Below, piece after piece: positions 1 through 7,201 of a DNA stretch of 18,657 nt; within the stretch, counting starts at the first letter, position 1; each line of letters begins with the position of its first letter. Below the pieces are notes generated by a model. The model worked only from the letters and a program-made list of their open reading frames with translations. It did not search any database and was not told where the DNA came from. The position numbers were made by a program, and so were the translations under genes. The DNA lies in assembly GCA_031276365.1 (NCBI GenBank), contig JAISNG010000116.1, forward strand, positions 1 through 18,657, given 5' to 3'. The DNA comes from Campylobacteraceae bacterium. GTDB taxonomy: Bacteria > Campylobacterota > Campylobacteria > Campylobacterales > Campylobacteraceae.

Positions 1-72
1 TCCGTCATTCCCGCAACGAGTATAATCGTTTTCGTAGAAAACGATATTTGCGAGGCAGGCGGGAATCCAAAC
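1..72. repeat. Palindromic repeat unit, left copy
   Basis: A hairpin-forming unit at the window edge, which may be cut there. The outer stem is TTCCCGC (8-14) with GCGGGAA (59-65), a perfect 7-base match. Inside the loop lies a second perfect hairpin, ATCGTTTTC (25-33) with GAAAACGAT (37-45), separated by GTA. The outer part, TCCGTCATTCCCGCAAC (1-17), recurs in reverse complement at 220-236 with one mismatch, and the inner end (AGGCGGGAATCCAAA) recurs near 162-177. Units reading GTCATTCCCGC...GCGGGAATCC are common dispersed repeats in many bacterial genomes. No coding potential is credible here. Confidence 0.75.
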
Positions 73-161
73 TAATTAAAGAAATAAAGATACGAAAGCA
101 AGAAGAAGAAACGATAAAACATAAAGCTCTTTCAAGAACAAATTATTTATTTGTAATTTCT

Positions 162-236
162 TTTTGGATACCCGCCTTCCCTCACGATATGCGCTCACTT
201 GCGTTCGCTTGTCGTTCGGTTGCGGGTATGACGGAG
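162..236. repeat. Palindromic repeat unit, right copy, inverted
   Basis: This is the reverse-complement partner of the unit at 1-72. Its outer stem is ATACCCGC (168-175) with GCGGGTAT (222-229), a perfect 8-base match. The base pair next to the CCCGC core is A-T here and T-A in the left copy, so both sides changed together and the stem is kept. The loop differs from the left copy. About 90 AT-rich bases lie between the two units, so the whole of 1-236 resembles a small non-autonomous (MITE-like) element, though no target-site duplication can be judged because the left flank is outside the window. Confidence 0.7.
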
Positions 237-450
237 GTGGGTGGACACTCGCATTCTTTGCCACAAAAGTAAGCAAGCTGCCTCTGCCTCATAAAACGTC
301 GTAATCGCCTGCGTGGGAATGAAAGAGGGAGTTTCTTTTAGTTTTCGCCTGTCTTACGATGAAACAATATCGCTCGCAGTTATAACGGATATGGATAGAA
401 CGACGGAAATCATTTAAACCGTGTATTTGCACAATTTAAATGATAAATGC
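237..450. other. Intergenic stretch without a gene
   Basis: This is the stretch between the repeat pair and the 3' end of the NfeD gene. I find no reading frame with a ribosome site or a recognisable product on either strand. The only structure is the weak stem-loop at 411-442, listed separately. Base composition is less AT-rich than in the small-protein pocket, and the stretch could be degenerate sequence left by the neighbouring repeat, but I cannot show that. Confidence 0.5.
411..442 (-). terminator. Possible stem-loop downstream of nfeD
   Basis: CATTTAAA (411-418) pairs with TTTAAATG (435-442). Inside it, GTGT (421-424) can pair with GCAC (429-432, one G-T wobble) around an ATTT loop. 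It begins 9 bases past the NfeD stop, where the minus-strand transcript should end. There is no run of U after it, so it could be a processing or mRNA-end structure rather than an intrinsic terminator. Confidence 0.3.
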
Positions 451-852
451 TCAGATGATTTTTTTGATGAAAACTTTGTTTGTTTTTGTCGGGCGTACAA
501 GCACTTTTTCGTCTATTTTAAATATTTCGCCTTTCTCATTGTCATAACGCCATGTAGTGCCGCGAAACTCTACCAAACCGCCCTCCTTGATGACTCCTTC
601 GCCCTCTTCCAGCAAAAATTCATCTTTTATCTTTTTGCCGAGCATCTTTTCGGCAAGTCGTTTTCTGAAAATTATCATCAAGACAAGTCCGATACCAAGT
701 CCTATAACGCCCTGCGTTATATAATCTTCAGAGCCTATCGCCCAGCCGATAGAGCCGCTTACGATAAGCCCCAATCCATACCACAAAAGATAAAAACTGC
801 CCACGGCAAGTTCAAGCGCCAAGATGACAACGCCGATTATTAATACCCACAT
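451..852 (-). CDS. nfeD: NfeD family membrane protein (short, YbbJ-like)
   Basis: A protein of 133 residues. Residues 3-62 form two or three closely packed membrane segments rich in G, L and I. The basic turn FRKRLAEK follows, and about residues 85-130 form a soluble domain expected to be the OB fold of the NfeD family. There is no N-terminal ClpP-like protease domain, so this is the short form. The ATG overlaps the last base of the stomatin stop codon (TAATG at 850-854), so the two are translationally coupled. NfeD and SPFH proteins are a well-known gene pair thought to act together in membrane microdomains or membrane-protein quality control; the precise role here is inference. Confidence 0.9.
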   Translation of the reverse strand: MWVLIIGVVILALELAVGSFYLLWYGLGLIVSGSIGWAIGSEDYITQGVIGLGIGLVLMIIFRKRLAEKMLGKKIKDEFLLEEGEGVIKEGGLVEFRGTTWRYDNEKGEIFKIDEKVLVRPTKTNKVFIKKII

Positions 853-1766
853 TATTTGTCCTTGGATTTGAACATATCTTTTAATATAGTAAGCGAACCT
901 ACCAAATCAACAGCTTCATAAGGCACTACTATCTTATCTTTTGACGGATTTTTAGCCAATTCGTTAAAGGCAGAGATTCTGTCTTTTGCTAAAAGATATT
1001 CGGCGGATTTTTCATTTTTACTCATGGCATCAGATATCATAAACATTGCTTCTTGCTGCGCTTTTGCAACTGCTTTTACCTGAAACGCTTCAGCTTCTGC
1101 CAAACGCTCTATTGCTTCGGCTTTCAAAAACTGTTCAGCTCTGTAACCTTCGGATTGTCTAATAACGGCTTCCTTGTCTGCCTGCGCTTTAAGTTCTATC
1201 GCTCTTTTTTCGCGCTCAGCTTTCATCTGCATACTCATGGCTTCTTGTATCTCTTTTGGAACGGCTATATCGCTTATCTCTATCCTTGTAACTTTAGTTC
1301 CCCAGTTTGCGCCTGCGTCGTCAAGTATGATAAGTATCCGCGAATTTATCTTTTCGCGGTTGGAGAGTATCTCATCAAGCGTCATTGAGCCTATTTCGCT
1401 TCTTAACGTTGTCAAGGCGAGATTTGACACGGCTACTTGATAGTTTGTAACATTGTAGGTAGTTTTGTATGGATCTACAACGGCTATAAAGACTATGCCG
1501 TCTATTTGTATCGTAACGTTATCACGCGTGATAACAGGCTGACGCGGGATATTGATGATATGCTCTTTGGTGCTTAAAATCGTCTGCACTCTGTCAAAAA
1601 ACGGTATAATGATATGAAACCCGCCGCTAAGACTTCGGCTGAATTTACCAAGTCTTTCAACCATGTGTATCTCTGCTTGAGGTACAATAACAACACCCTT
1701 ATAGATAACAAGCACAACAACAACTGCAACTGCAACCAAAAAAATCTCCGTAACAGACGAAAACAT
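852..1766 (-). CDS. qmcA: SPFH/stomatin-like membrane protein (QmcA type)
   Basis: A protein of 304 residues. A single hydrophobic segment at about 5-28 is followed by an SPFH (band 7) domain at about 27-190, with the family pattern of GVVIVPQAE, VERLGKF and GGFHIIIPFFDRV. An Ala/Glu/Lys-rich region (about 185-250) that should form a coiled coil comes next, then a short C-terminal tail. Length and layout match bacterial stomatins that oligomerise on the inner membrane. The ATG is preceded by AAGGGG (1773-1778) at a 6-base spacing, which supports this start. The gene begins 98 bases after mrdA ends and is followed by nfeD with a 1-base overlap, the classical stomatin-NfeD pair. It may have its own promoter (see 1795-1800). 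Confidence 0.93.
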   Translation of the reverse strand: MFSSVTEIFLVAVAVVVVLVIYKGVVIVPQAEIHMVERLGKFSRSLSGGFHIIIPFFDRVQTILSTKEHIINIPRQPVITRDNVTIQIDGIVFIAVVDPYKTTYNVTNYQVAVSNLALTTLRSEIGSMTLDEILSNREKINSRILIILDDAGANWGTKVTRIEISDIAVPKEIQEAMSMQMKAEREKRAIELKAQADKEAVIRQSEGYRAEQFLKAEAIERLAEAEAFQVKAVAKAQQEAMFMISDAMSKNEKSAEYLLAKDRISAFNELAKNPSKDKIVVPYEAVDLVGSLTILKDMFKSKDK

Positions 1767-1794
1767 CTAAATCCCCTTATATGAAAGTCCGATA

Positions 1795-1800
1795 ATTTTA
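1795..1800 (-). promoter_or_regulatory. Possible -10 element for qmcA-nfeD
   Basis: TAAAAT on the minus strand lies about 22 bases upstream of the ribosome site of the stomatin gene, within the 98-base gap after mrdA. It lacks the TGn extension seen at other promoters in the window, and no -35 is visible, so it is tentative. The gap is the first real break in the minus-strand gene run, which is why a promoter is expected here. Confidence 0.3.
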
Positions 1801-1864
1801 ACCAAAATGTTCTTAAAGTTCATATCTTTTATCTATCTTAAATTTTTGCGCTAAAAAATAAAAT

Positions 1865-3664
1865 CTATTCCAGACTTGTAATATAACCCACTTCATAAAG
1901 TTTGTTGTAAATATCTACGGCTATCAAAGTGGCAGGTCCAGCCGCGCCTGCATGTTCTACCAAAACAGTTACAGCATATCTTGGATTTTTATACGGACCA
2001 AAAGATGTAAACCATCCGTGAGAACGCTGATAATACTCAAGTTCGCTCTCTTTCATTCTTATCTTCTCCTCCTGAGGCAGGCTTACAACTTGCGCCGTTC
2101 CTGTTTTTCCCGCAATTTTTATTTTTGAACCGCGCGTATTATAATAGGCTGTACCCATAGGATTATTGCTTACTTCCATCATAGCTTCGCGTATCAGCGG
2201 CAAATAGCGCCTTTCCGTATCGTTAAATATCGTATCATCTGTTTTGTATTCAACTTTTTTATTGTTGATTTTCTGTAAAAAATGCGGCGTAATATTACGT
2301 CCTGTAGCTATCATCGCCGTATGTCTTGCAACCTGCATAGATGTGGATAGAAAAAATCCCTGTCCAATAGATGAGATGACTGTTTCTCCATGAAACCATG
2401 ATTCGCTGTAACGTCTCATTTTCCACTCCCTGCTCGGCACTACGCCAATAAATTCGTTAGGCAAATCAATGCCCGTTTTCGCACCGAATCCAAGCCGTTC
2501 AAGTACAGGCGAAATAGCGTCTATACCGACTTTCAAAGCGCCTTCGTAAAAATATGTATCGCAGCTCTCTCTTATCGCCTTTTTCATGTTTGTAATGCCA
2601 TGTCCGCTGTGTTTCCAACATCTAAACGTTCGTCCGCCGAATTCTATATAACCTTTACAGTCAAACGTGGTGCTTGGCGTTATCTCCTTTGTATCTAAAA
2701 ACGAAAGCGCAACGCCCATTTTTACAACAGAGCCAGGAGGATACAGACCGTTTATAAATTTATTTGTAAAAGGGTGGTTAAAGTCCATAGAGAGCGCTTT
2801 CCACTCCTCATGAGAGATACCTGCGACAAATTTATTCGGGTCATATTCGGGAAAACTCACAGCAGACAAAATAGAGCCGTCTTTCAAATCTATCACCACT
2901 GCCGAGCCTGATTTGCCTTTAAAAAGGGACGAAATATACTTTTGCAGCTCTATATCTATGCTAAGATACATGTCTTTGCTCACAGGCGCTTTTCGCTCTA
3001 TAATCTCAATCTGCCTGTTCAGTGCGTTTACCTTGCTAAGCTGTATGCCGCTTTCGCCTTTTAAGATATCGTCATAATACCTCTCTATGCCTGTTCTGCC
3101 GATAGAACCTGTAAGTTTGGCTACCGTATCAACATAATCTTCACGGTTTGCGCGCCCAACATAACCGACAATATGCGAAGCTATCATATCATACGGATAG
3201 TAACGGCGCGAAATGGGATAGATGGAGAGATTTTCGCGGAGATTAATCTTTGAAAAGCTTGATATCACCTCATCATGAAGCAAAAAATCCACCACTTGAA
3301 CAATATTATGTTCATACAAAGAGTCGTTTTTGAGATATCTGGATTTTAATTTTTCTCTATTTAGAGACGGGATTTCGCGCACCAAAAAGTCCAGCTCCTC
3401 TTCAAGTTTTGCAATATTTGATTTTAAACTTAACTGCGGTTTTATACCTATTGCAAAACCGAGCTGATTTACCGCGAGCGGGCGGTTTTTTCTATCATAA
3501 ATAATACCCCTCAAAGGCGCTAAGTGTTCTGTTTTGACGGCGTTTTTATTTGCAAGCTCTTCATAATATGGATTTAAATTGATGCTGATATAAAAAATGC
3601 GCGCGATGAGCAAAACCCATACGACGCCAAATAAAGCAAGTATTATATAAGTGCGTCTTTTCAT
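1865..3664 (-). CDS. mrdA: Penicillin-binding protein 2 (elongation transpeptidase)
   Basis: A class B penicillin-binding protein of 599 residues, the usual length for PBP2 of the rod complex; it cross-links new side-wall peptidoglycan in the periplasm. The N-terminal anchor is at about 6-27, and the dimerisation domain starts with APLRGIIYDRKNRPLA (49-64). The transpeptidase domain carries all three active-site motifs: SVVK (Ser312 nucleophile, Lys315), SCD (367-369, the SxD variant typical of PBP2 rather than SxN) and KTGT (520-523). The ATG overlaps the stop of the upstream membrane protein gene (ATGA, 3661-3664), so they are coupled. That neighbour occupies the place mreD holds in many rod-shape operons. 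It is the last gene of the 13-gene envelope run. Confidence 0.95.
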   Translation of the reverse strand: MKRRTYIILALFGVVWVLLIARIFYISINLNPYYEELANKNAVKTEHLAPLRGIIYDRKNRPLAVNQLGFAIGIKPQLSLKSNIAKLEEELDFLVREIPSLNREKLKSRYLKNDSLYEHNIVQVVDFLLHDEVISSFSKINLRENLSIYPISRRYYPYDMIASHIVGYVGRANREDYVDTVAKLTGSIGRTGIERYYDDILKGESGIQLSKVNALNRQIEIIERKAPVSKDMYLSIDIELQKYISSLFKGKSGSAVVIDLKDGSILSAVSFPEYDPNKFVAGISHEEWKALSMDFNHPFTNKFINGLYPPGSVVKMGVALSFLDTKEITPSTTFDCKGYIEFGGRTFRCWKHSGHGITNMKKAIRESCDTYFYEGALKVGIDAISPVLERLGFGAKTGIDLPNEFIGVVPSREWKMRRYSESWFHGETVISSIGQGFFLSTSMQVARHTAMIATGRNITPHFLQKINNKKVEYKTDDTIFNDTERRYLPLIREAMMEVSNNPMGTAYYNTRGSKIKIAGKTGTAQVVSLPQEEKIRMKESELEYYQRSHGWFTSFGPYKNPRYAVTVLVEHAGAAGPATLIAVDIYNKLYEVGYITSLE

Positions 3665-4143
3665 TTCTCATGCTTTAGTAAAAGTATGGATAAAATAGTG
3701 TCTACTATTATGTAAAAAAAGTAAGCTATCCCTAAAGTAAAAAATTCATGGTTAAAGATATAAGCCAAAAATATATTTATCAAAAACATGCCAAGATATG
3801 CACTCGCAACCGTTATCACAACAATCCACAATCTATTTTCAAATACCGCATCTATACGCGGCTTCAAAAAAGTGTAAAATACCGCGAACAAAGCCGCAAT
3901 GGAGAAGAGATAAAATCCCTGATTAAGCTCAAAAAAACATAAATACAAAAAGGCTAGATAAACCTCAAGATTGTCGCGCTTAAAATTTTTCACCATATAC
4001 GCGAAAAAAAAGCCGACAAGCGGAGAGAGAAATATATAAACGCTTGAAAATATCTGATAAAGCAACAGTACCAAAGCTAAAATGGATAGCTTTAGATATT
4101 TATTATAAGAGCTGTTTCGTCGCATATCGGAAAGTGTTTGCAT
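3661..4143 (-). CDS. Integral membrane protein, probable MreD-like
   Basis: A very hydrophobic protein of 160 residues with about five membrane segments (roughly 18-50, 60-93 as two, 103-130 and 134-156). A charged N-terminus and a short basic C-terminal tail (LLKHEK) flank them. There is no strong sequence signature. Its size, topology and position directly upstream of mrdA, with an ATGA overlap, fit MreD, the rod-complex membrane subunit, as does a membrane protein I recall at the same place in C. jejuni. The start used (ATG at 4143) has GGCGG about 10 bases upstream; the internal ATG at 4125 has no ribosome site. The start lies 52 bases inside the preceding GNAT gene. The MreD assignment rests on context more than on sequence. 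Confidence 0.75.
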   Translation of the reverse strand: MQTLSDMRRNSSYNKYLKLSILALVLLLYQIFSSVYIFLSPLVGFFFAYMVKNFKRDNLEVYLAFLYLCFFELNQGFYLFSIAALFAVFYTFLKPRIDAVFENRLWIVVITVASAYLGMFLINIFLAYIFNHEFFTLGIAYFFYIIVDTILSILLLKHEK

Positions 4144-4550
4144 TTTATGCAGTCCGCCCAGATTTTACTGATTGGCAGAGACTCTTTTGGTATCTCCTTA
4201 AATGAAAGCTTCTCAAAAAACTCCTTTTTATATGTAAGAGTAAATATCTGTTTTAAACCCAAAAAAGCGCCCTCCTCCAAAAGTTTTTTTACTATCTGCG
4301 CACCTATGCCCTTGCCTCTTAAACCGCGTTTGACAACTATACTCCTTATCTCCGCAAGATGCTGCGCATGTATGTGAAGCGCTGAAAGTCCCACAATCTC
4401 CTCATTTTCTACCGCCAAAGTATATGAACGTATATTTGTAGCTACTTCGTCATCGGAACGCGGCAGTATGATACCTCCTATCACTTCATCGCGTACAAGC
4501 TCCTGTATGTTTTTTATATCATTAAGAACAGCTTTTCTATATATTATCAT
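4092..4550 (-). CDS. GNAT acetyltransferase, N-acetylglutamate synthase-like
   Basis: A single GNAT domain of 152 residues. The acetyl-CoA pyrophosphate loop is RGKGIG (78-83), preceded by the strand LAEIRSIVV (65-73). The pattern LPRS (29-32), ALHIHAQHLAEIRS (57-70), FTLTY (103-107) and FFEKLSF (111-117) is that of the short ArgA-type enzymes that acetylate glutamate for arginine synthesis, as I recall them. The tail carries three cysteines (C134, C137, C143) and CDE, also seen in that group. Start choice: the ATG at 4550 overlaps the ysxC stop (ATGA) and has GGGAAG 5 bases upstream. The GTG six bases earlier would sit on that ribosome site. If it is NAGS, it supplies the first step of the pathway in which argG (13975) acts. 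A generic N-acetyltransferase is the alternative. Confidence 0.85.
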   Translation of the reverse strand: MIIYRKAVLNDIKNIQELVRDEVIGGIILPRSDDEVATNIRSYTLAVENEEIVGLSALHIHAQHLAEIRSIVVKRGLRGKGIGAQIVKKLLEEGAFLGLKQIFTLTYKKEFFEKLSFKEIPKESLPISKIWADCIKCKHFPICDETALIINI

Positions 4551-5149
4551 GCGCACTTCCCAAAAAGTAAATCAAAAATTCTCTCATTTGCCTCGTTAAT
4601 ACCGCGTTTTTTCAACACTGACACAAGCAGGGCGTTTTTATCTTTTAGTATCGCCGAACACTCTTTTTGCGTGAGTTTGTCCGCTTTTGTATAGATTTTT
4701 AAAATTCTCTGGTCGGCTCTTAAAATAGAGTTAATATACTCATCAACATTTTTATCTATCTCAAGGTCTATATGGCGCGCATCTTTCAAATGTACAAAAA
4801 GCCTCGCGGAGACTCTTTTCTTGATAAAAGTATTTAAGGATTCTTCCCATTTTTTCTTTGTCTCTTTTGAAACTTTCGCGTAGCCAAATCCTGGTAAATC
4901 CACAAACCGCGCGACAAATCTGCTCTTTTCATCATCTTCATACATGATGTCAAAAAAATTGATAAGCTGCGTTTTGCCAGGTGTGGACGAACTTTTAGCA
5001 AGCTGTTTTTTACAGCACAAAGCGTTAATCAATGAACTTTTACCAACATTGCTTCGCCCCAAAAACAAAACTTCCATAACACCTTCGTCCAAAGCTTCGT
5101 TAATGCTCGGAGATGATTTAACAAAAACAGCGTTTATAACTCTTACCAA
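4547..5149 (-). CDS. ysxC: Ribosome biogenesis GTPase YsxC/EngB
   Basis: A TrmE-Era-EngA-YihA class GTPase of about 200 residues that assists large ribosomal subunit assembly. From the start used here, the motifs are G1 GRSNVGKSS (31-39), the switch STPGKTQLINFF, G3 DLPGFGYAKV (84-93), G4 TKAD (154-157) and a G5-like SVLKKRG. Start choice is uncertain. The frame opens with GTG at 5158, but GAGGTG, the best ribosome site, overlaps that codon and is correctly spaced for TTG at 5152 or 5149. TTG at 5149 also gives about the leader length seen in B. subtilis YsxC. It lies 12 bases after lptA and overlaps the GNAT gene by 4 bases. The product is certain even though the start is not. Confidence 0.93.
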   Translation of the reverse strand: MVRVINAVFVKSSPSINEALDEGVMEVLFLGRSNVGKSSLINALCCKKQLAKSSSTPGKTQLINFFDIMYEDDEKSRFVARFVDLPGFGYAKVSKETKKKWEESLNTFIKKRVSARLFVHLKDARHIDLEIDKNVDEYINSILRADQRILKIYTKADKLTQKECSAILKDKNALLVSVLKKRGINEANERIFDLLFGKCA

Positions 5150-5161
5150 CAATCCCACCTC

Positions 5162-5620
5162 TCATTTTTTATCATCTATCTGAAAGATAAACTTCGCAGG
5201 CTGCGCGCTTCCATCCACTGTATAAGTGCTGTTGTTTTGATTGACGCTAATCATATCGCCGTATATTTTTCTGCCTGTATCAGTCTCTTCTAAAAACGCA
5301 TTTTTTGTAAGCGTATATACATTCATTTCGGCGTCATACGAAAGATATTCTCCGCTTGCATGATAACGCCTGTTGTTTATCGTCATATCGGCGCTGATAT
5401 TGCCGCTGGCTTCATATCTTAATGGGTCAAATTTTTTGTTGAAATAGACCGTAGCAGTATCGGCTCTTAGTTTGTCATTCTCTTTTGTGATTATGACATT
5501 TCCGATAAATGTGCTTTTTAAATTTATCTCATCTACAATAATCTTATCGGTAGTAAGTTGAAACTCCGCTGCAAAAACCAAAGAAACGGCGGCGGCAAAA
5601 AGCAAAACTACAGCTCTCAT
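5162..5620 (-). CDS. lptA: LptA, periplasmic LPS-transport bridge protein
   Basis: A protein of 152 residues with a clear N-terminal signal peptide (MRAVVLLFAAAVSLVFAA, cleavage near 17-18). An OstA/LptA beta-jellyroll follows: TTDKIIVDE, repeated GNVIITKENDKLRADTATVY-type strands, then ASGNISADM and ASGEYLSYD. LptA forms the periplasmic filament that carries LPS or LOS from LptC at the inner membrane to LptD at the outer membrane. The ATG overlaps the lptC stop as ATGA (5617-5620). The order kdsC-lptC-lptA is the same as in E. coli, which supports the call. No lptB follows here; ysxC does instead, so the ATPase must be encoded elsewhere. Confidence 0.9.
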   Translation of the reverse strand: MRAVVLLFAAAVSLVFAAEFQLTTDKIIVDEINLKSTFIGNVIITKENDKLRADTATVYFNKKFDPLRYEASGNISADMTINNRRYHASGEYLSYDAEMNVYTLTKNAFLEETDTGRKIYGDMISVNQNNSTYTVDGSAQPAKFIFQIDDKK

Positions 5621-6141
5621 TTTTTTCCCATTTGCATTGTTGCCTTGAATTTTTCAGCCTCAAGAAGTCTATTGTTTGTATTATATACAAATGAATCGCC
5701 CAATGCCCTAAAGTCTTTGCTCTCAAATGTAAAAGGCGTTCTGCCTATAAGCGTTTTATTGCTCTCATAATACTCAACTGACTCTGCGCTCACGTTAAAA
5801 AAACCCTCTCTTGCATATTTTACATTTCCACTCAGATACAAAACATTCTCCTTTAGCGTGCCGTTGTCTGACTGCAGATAATCAACGCTTCCTTTTTTCA
5901 TCATCAAAACATCAATGCCGTACATAACATCCTTATCGTCAAATCTCTGTACTCTCTCGGCGGTTGAATACATATTTACGCCCTCTTGAGTAATCTTATA
6001 ATCTTTTATGTTGAAAAAATCTATCATGGGTCTTTCTTCGCCAAAACTCTCCACGTCCAGCGAATATGGGTCCTGCGATACAAGCATAAACATAACAATA
6101 AAAATAAAACATAAAAAATAGTAGAGCAGCTTTACAACCAA
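5617..6141 (-). CDS. lptC: LptC, inner-membrane LPS-transport protein
   Basis: A protein of 174 residues with a single N-terminal membrane anchor (about 2-21) and a periplasmic beta-strand domain. YSTAERVQRF, LYLSGNVKY and TPFTFESKDFRALGDSF follow the repeating strand pattern of LptC/YrbK. LptC receives LPS from the LptBFG extractor and hands it to LptA, encoded next. The start is a TTG at 6141, inside the end of kdsC (10-base overlap). No ATG occurs before the membrane segment, and starting at the internal ATG codons (residues 17 or 19) would cut away the anchor, so TTG is preferred. The ribosome site is weak, which together with the overlap suggests coupling to kdsC translation. Confidence 0.85.
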   Translation of the reverse strand: MVVKLLYYFLCFIFIVMFMLVSQDPYSLDVESFGEERPMIDFFNIKDYKITQEGVNMYSTAERVQRFDDKDVMYGIDVLMMKKGSVDYLQSDNGTLKENVLYLSGNVKYAREGFFNVSAESVEYYESNKTLIGRTPFTFESKDFRALGDSFVYNTNNRLLEAEKFKATMQMGKK

Positions 6142-6626
6142 GGTTTTTCAAACTCCCCGCGCAAATTCTCATTATCAACAATCATCTCTATCATCTCTCT
6201 TACCGCGCCATGCCCGCCGCTGTTTTTCAAAACAGTCTTAACATGTGCGCGGATAAATGGCAGCGCGTCTGCAGGCGCAAATGACCAGCCAACGCTTTTT
6301 AACTGTTTATAATCATTGGTATCGTCTCCGATAGCGGCTGTATTTTCAAGCTCCAATCCAAGCTCTTTTAAGAGTTTTTGCAATACCGCAAGTTTGTCCT
6401 GTACGCCTTGAAAAACGTACTCAATACCCAAATCCCTCGCTCTGTGTTCTACAATTTTGGAGCTTTTGCCTGTAATAACGGCACATTTTTTGCCTATTTT
6501 TTGCCAGCAGACGATACCAAAACCATCTCTTACGTTAAAAGCTTTTGCAGCCTCTCCGTCATTTGTATAAAATATAGTCCCCTCAGTCAAGCATCCGTCA
6601 ACGTCCAGCACTATAAGCTCTATCAC
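6132..6626 (-). CDS. kdsC: 3-deoxy-D-manno-octulosonate 8-phosphate phosphatase KdsC
   Basis: A cap-less HAD-family phosphatase of 164 residues, the usual KdsC size. Motif I is DVDGCLT (D8 nucleophile, D10). Motif II is in VITGKSS (T52), Lys78 lies in GVQDKLAVL, and motif III is GDDTND (100-105). The run LKNSGGHGAVREMIEMI near the C-terminus is typical of KdsC. It removes phosphate from Kdo-8-P in the cytoplasm, giving Kdo for the LPS/LOS inner core. The start is GTG at 6626, overlapping the hisB stop as GTGA. Its position before lptC and lptA links Kdo production to LPS export. Confidence 0.93.
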   Translation of the reverse strand: MIELIVLDVDGCLTEGTIFYTNDGEAAKAFNVRDGFGIVCWQKIGKKCAVITGKSSKIVEHRARDLGIEYVFQGVQDKLAVLQKLLKELGLELENTAAIGDDTNDYKQLKSVGWSFAPADALPFIRAHVKTVLKNSGGHGAVREMIEMIVDNENLRGEFEKPWL

Positions 6627-7195
6627 AATACGCCCTTTGTGCTTGGAATCGCCGCTCTTTTGTTTTCACTGACAGCACGTCTTAAGGCTGCGGCAAACGC
6701 TTTAAACGCTGCTTCTATGATGTGATGGCGGTTTTTGCCGCGCACAAATGTCAAATGTACGCTCAATCCCGCGTTAATTACCAAAGCTCTGAAAAACTCT
6801 TCCGCAAGCTCCGCGTCAAACTCCCCTACTTTGTTTTCAAGCGGCAAATCACAAAGAAAAAATGCCCGACCGCTCAAATCTATAATACAATTTACCGCCG
6901 CTTCATCCAGCAAAACAGTCGCTTCGCCAAAGCGCTCCATATTTTTGACGGGAAATATCTCCTTATGTAAAGCCTGCCCGATAACGATACCCGTATCTTC
7001 AACGCTGTGATGAAAATCAACATTGATATCGCCCTTGCAAACAAGATTTAAATCCAAAAAAGCATGTTTGCTTAAAGCCTCCAGCATGTGGTCAAAAAAG
7101 CCTATTCCAGTGTTTATTTGACTCTTGCCGCTTCCATGCAGTTCCAAACTCAGCTCTATATCTGTCTCTTTTGTTTTGCGTGAAATATTTGTCAT
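6623..7195 (-). CDS. hisB: Imidazoleglycerol-phosphate dehydratase
   Basis: A single-function HisB of 190 residues with no fused histidinol-phosphatase. The metal-binding motifs of the family are present twice, as expected from its internal repeat: FFDHML (33-38) with DFHHSVED (60-67), and AEEFFRAL (131-138) with HHIIEAAFKA (157-166). It catalyses dehydration of imidazole-glycerol phosphate, a middle step of histidine synthesis. The ATG has AGGAC a few bases upstream and begins 6 bases after rlpA ends. The other his genes are not in the window, so this gene is isolated within an envelope operon. C. jejuni, as I recall, keeps its hisB in a his operon elsewhere. Confidence 0.96.
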   Translation of the reverse strand: MTNISRKTKETDIELSLELHGSGKSQINTGIGFFDHMLEALSKHAFLDLNLVCKGDINVDFHHSVEDTGIVIGQALHKEIFPVKNMERFGEATVLLDEAAVNCIIDLSGRAFFLCDLPLENKVGEFDAELAEEFFRALVINAGLSVHLTFVRGKNRHHIIEAAFKAFAAALRRAVSENKRAAIPSTKGVL

Positions 7196-7201
7196 TTTGT
7201 C

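Noticed and set aside
48..276. Two overlapping reading frames (74 and 66 codons) across the repeat pair
   Set aside because: Both run through the palindromic repeats, lack ribosome sites and give low-complexity proteins of no recognisable kind.
421..843. 140-codon plus-strand frame opposite nfeD
   Set aside because: It is antisense to a clear NfeD family gene and starts at a GTG with no ribosome site.
4092..4550. GNAT as a toxin of a toxin-antitoxin pair (AtaT/TacT type)
   Set aside because: No DUF1778/RHH antitoxin gene is next to it; it is embedded and coupled within housekeeping genes and has ArgA-like sequence features.
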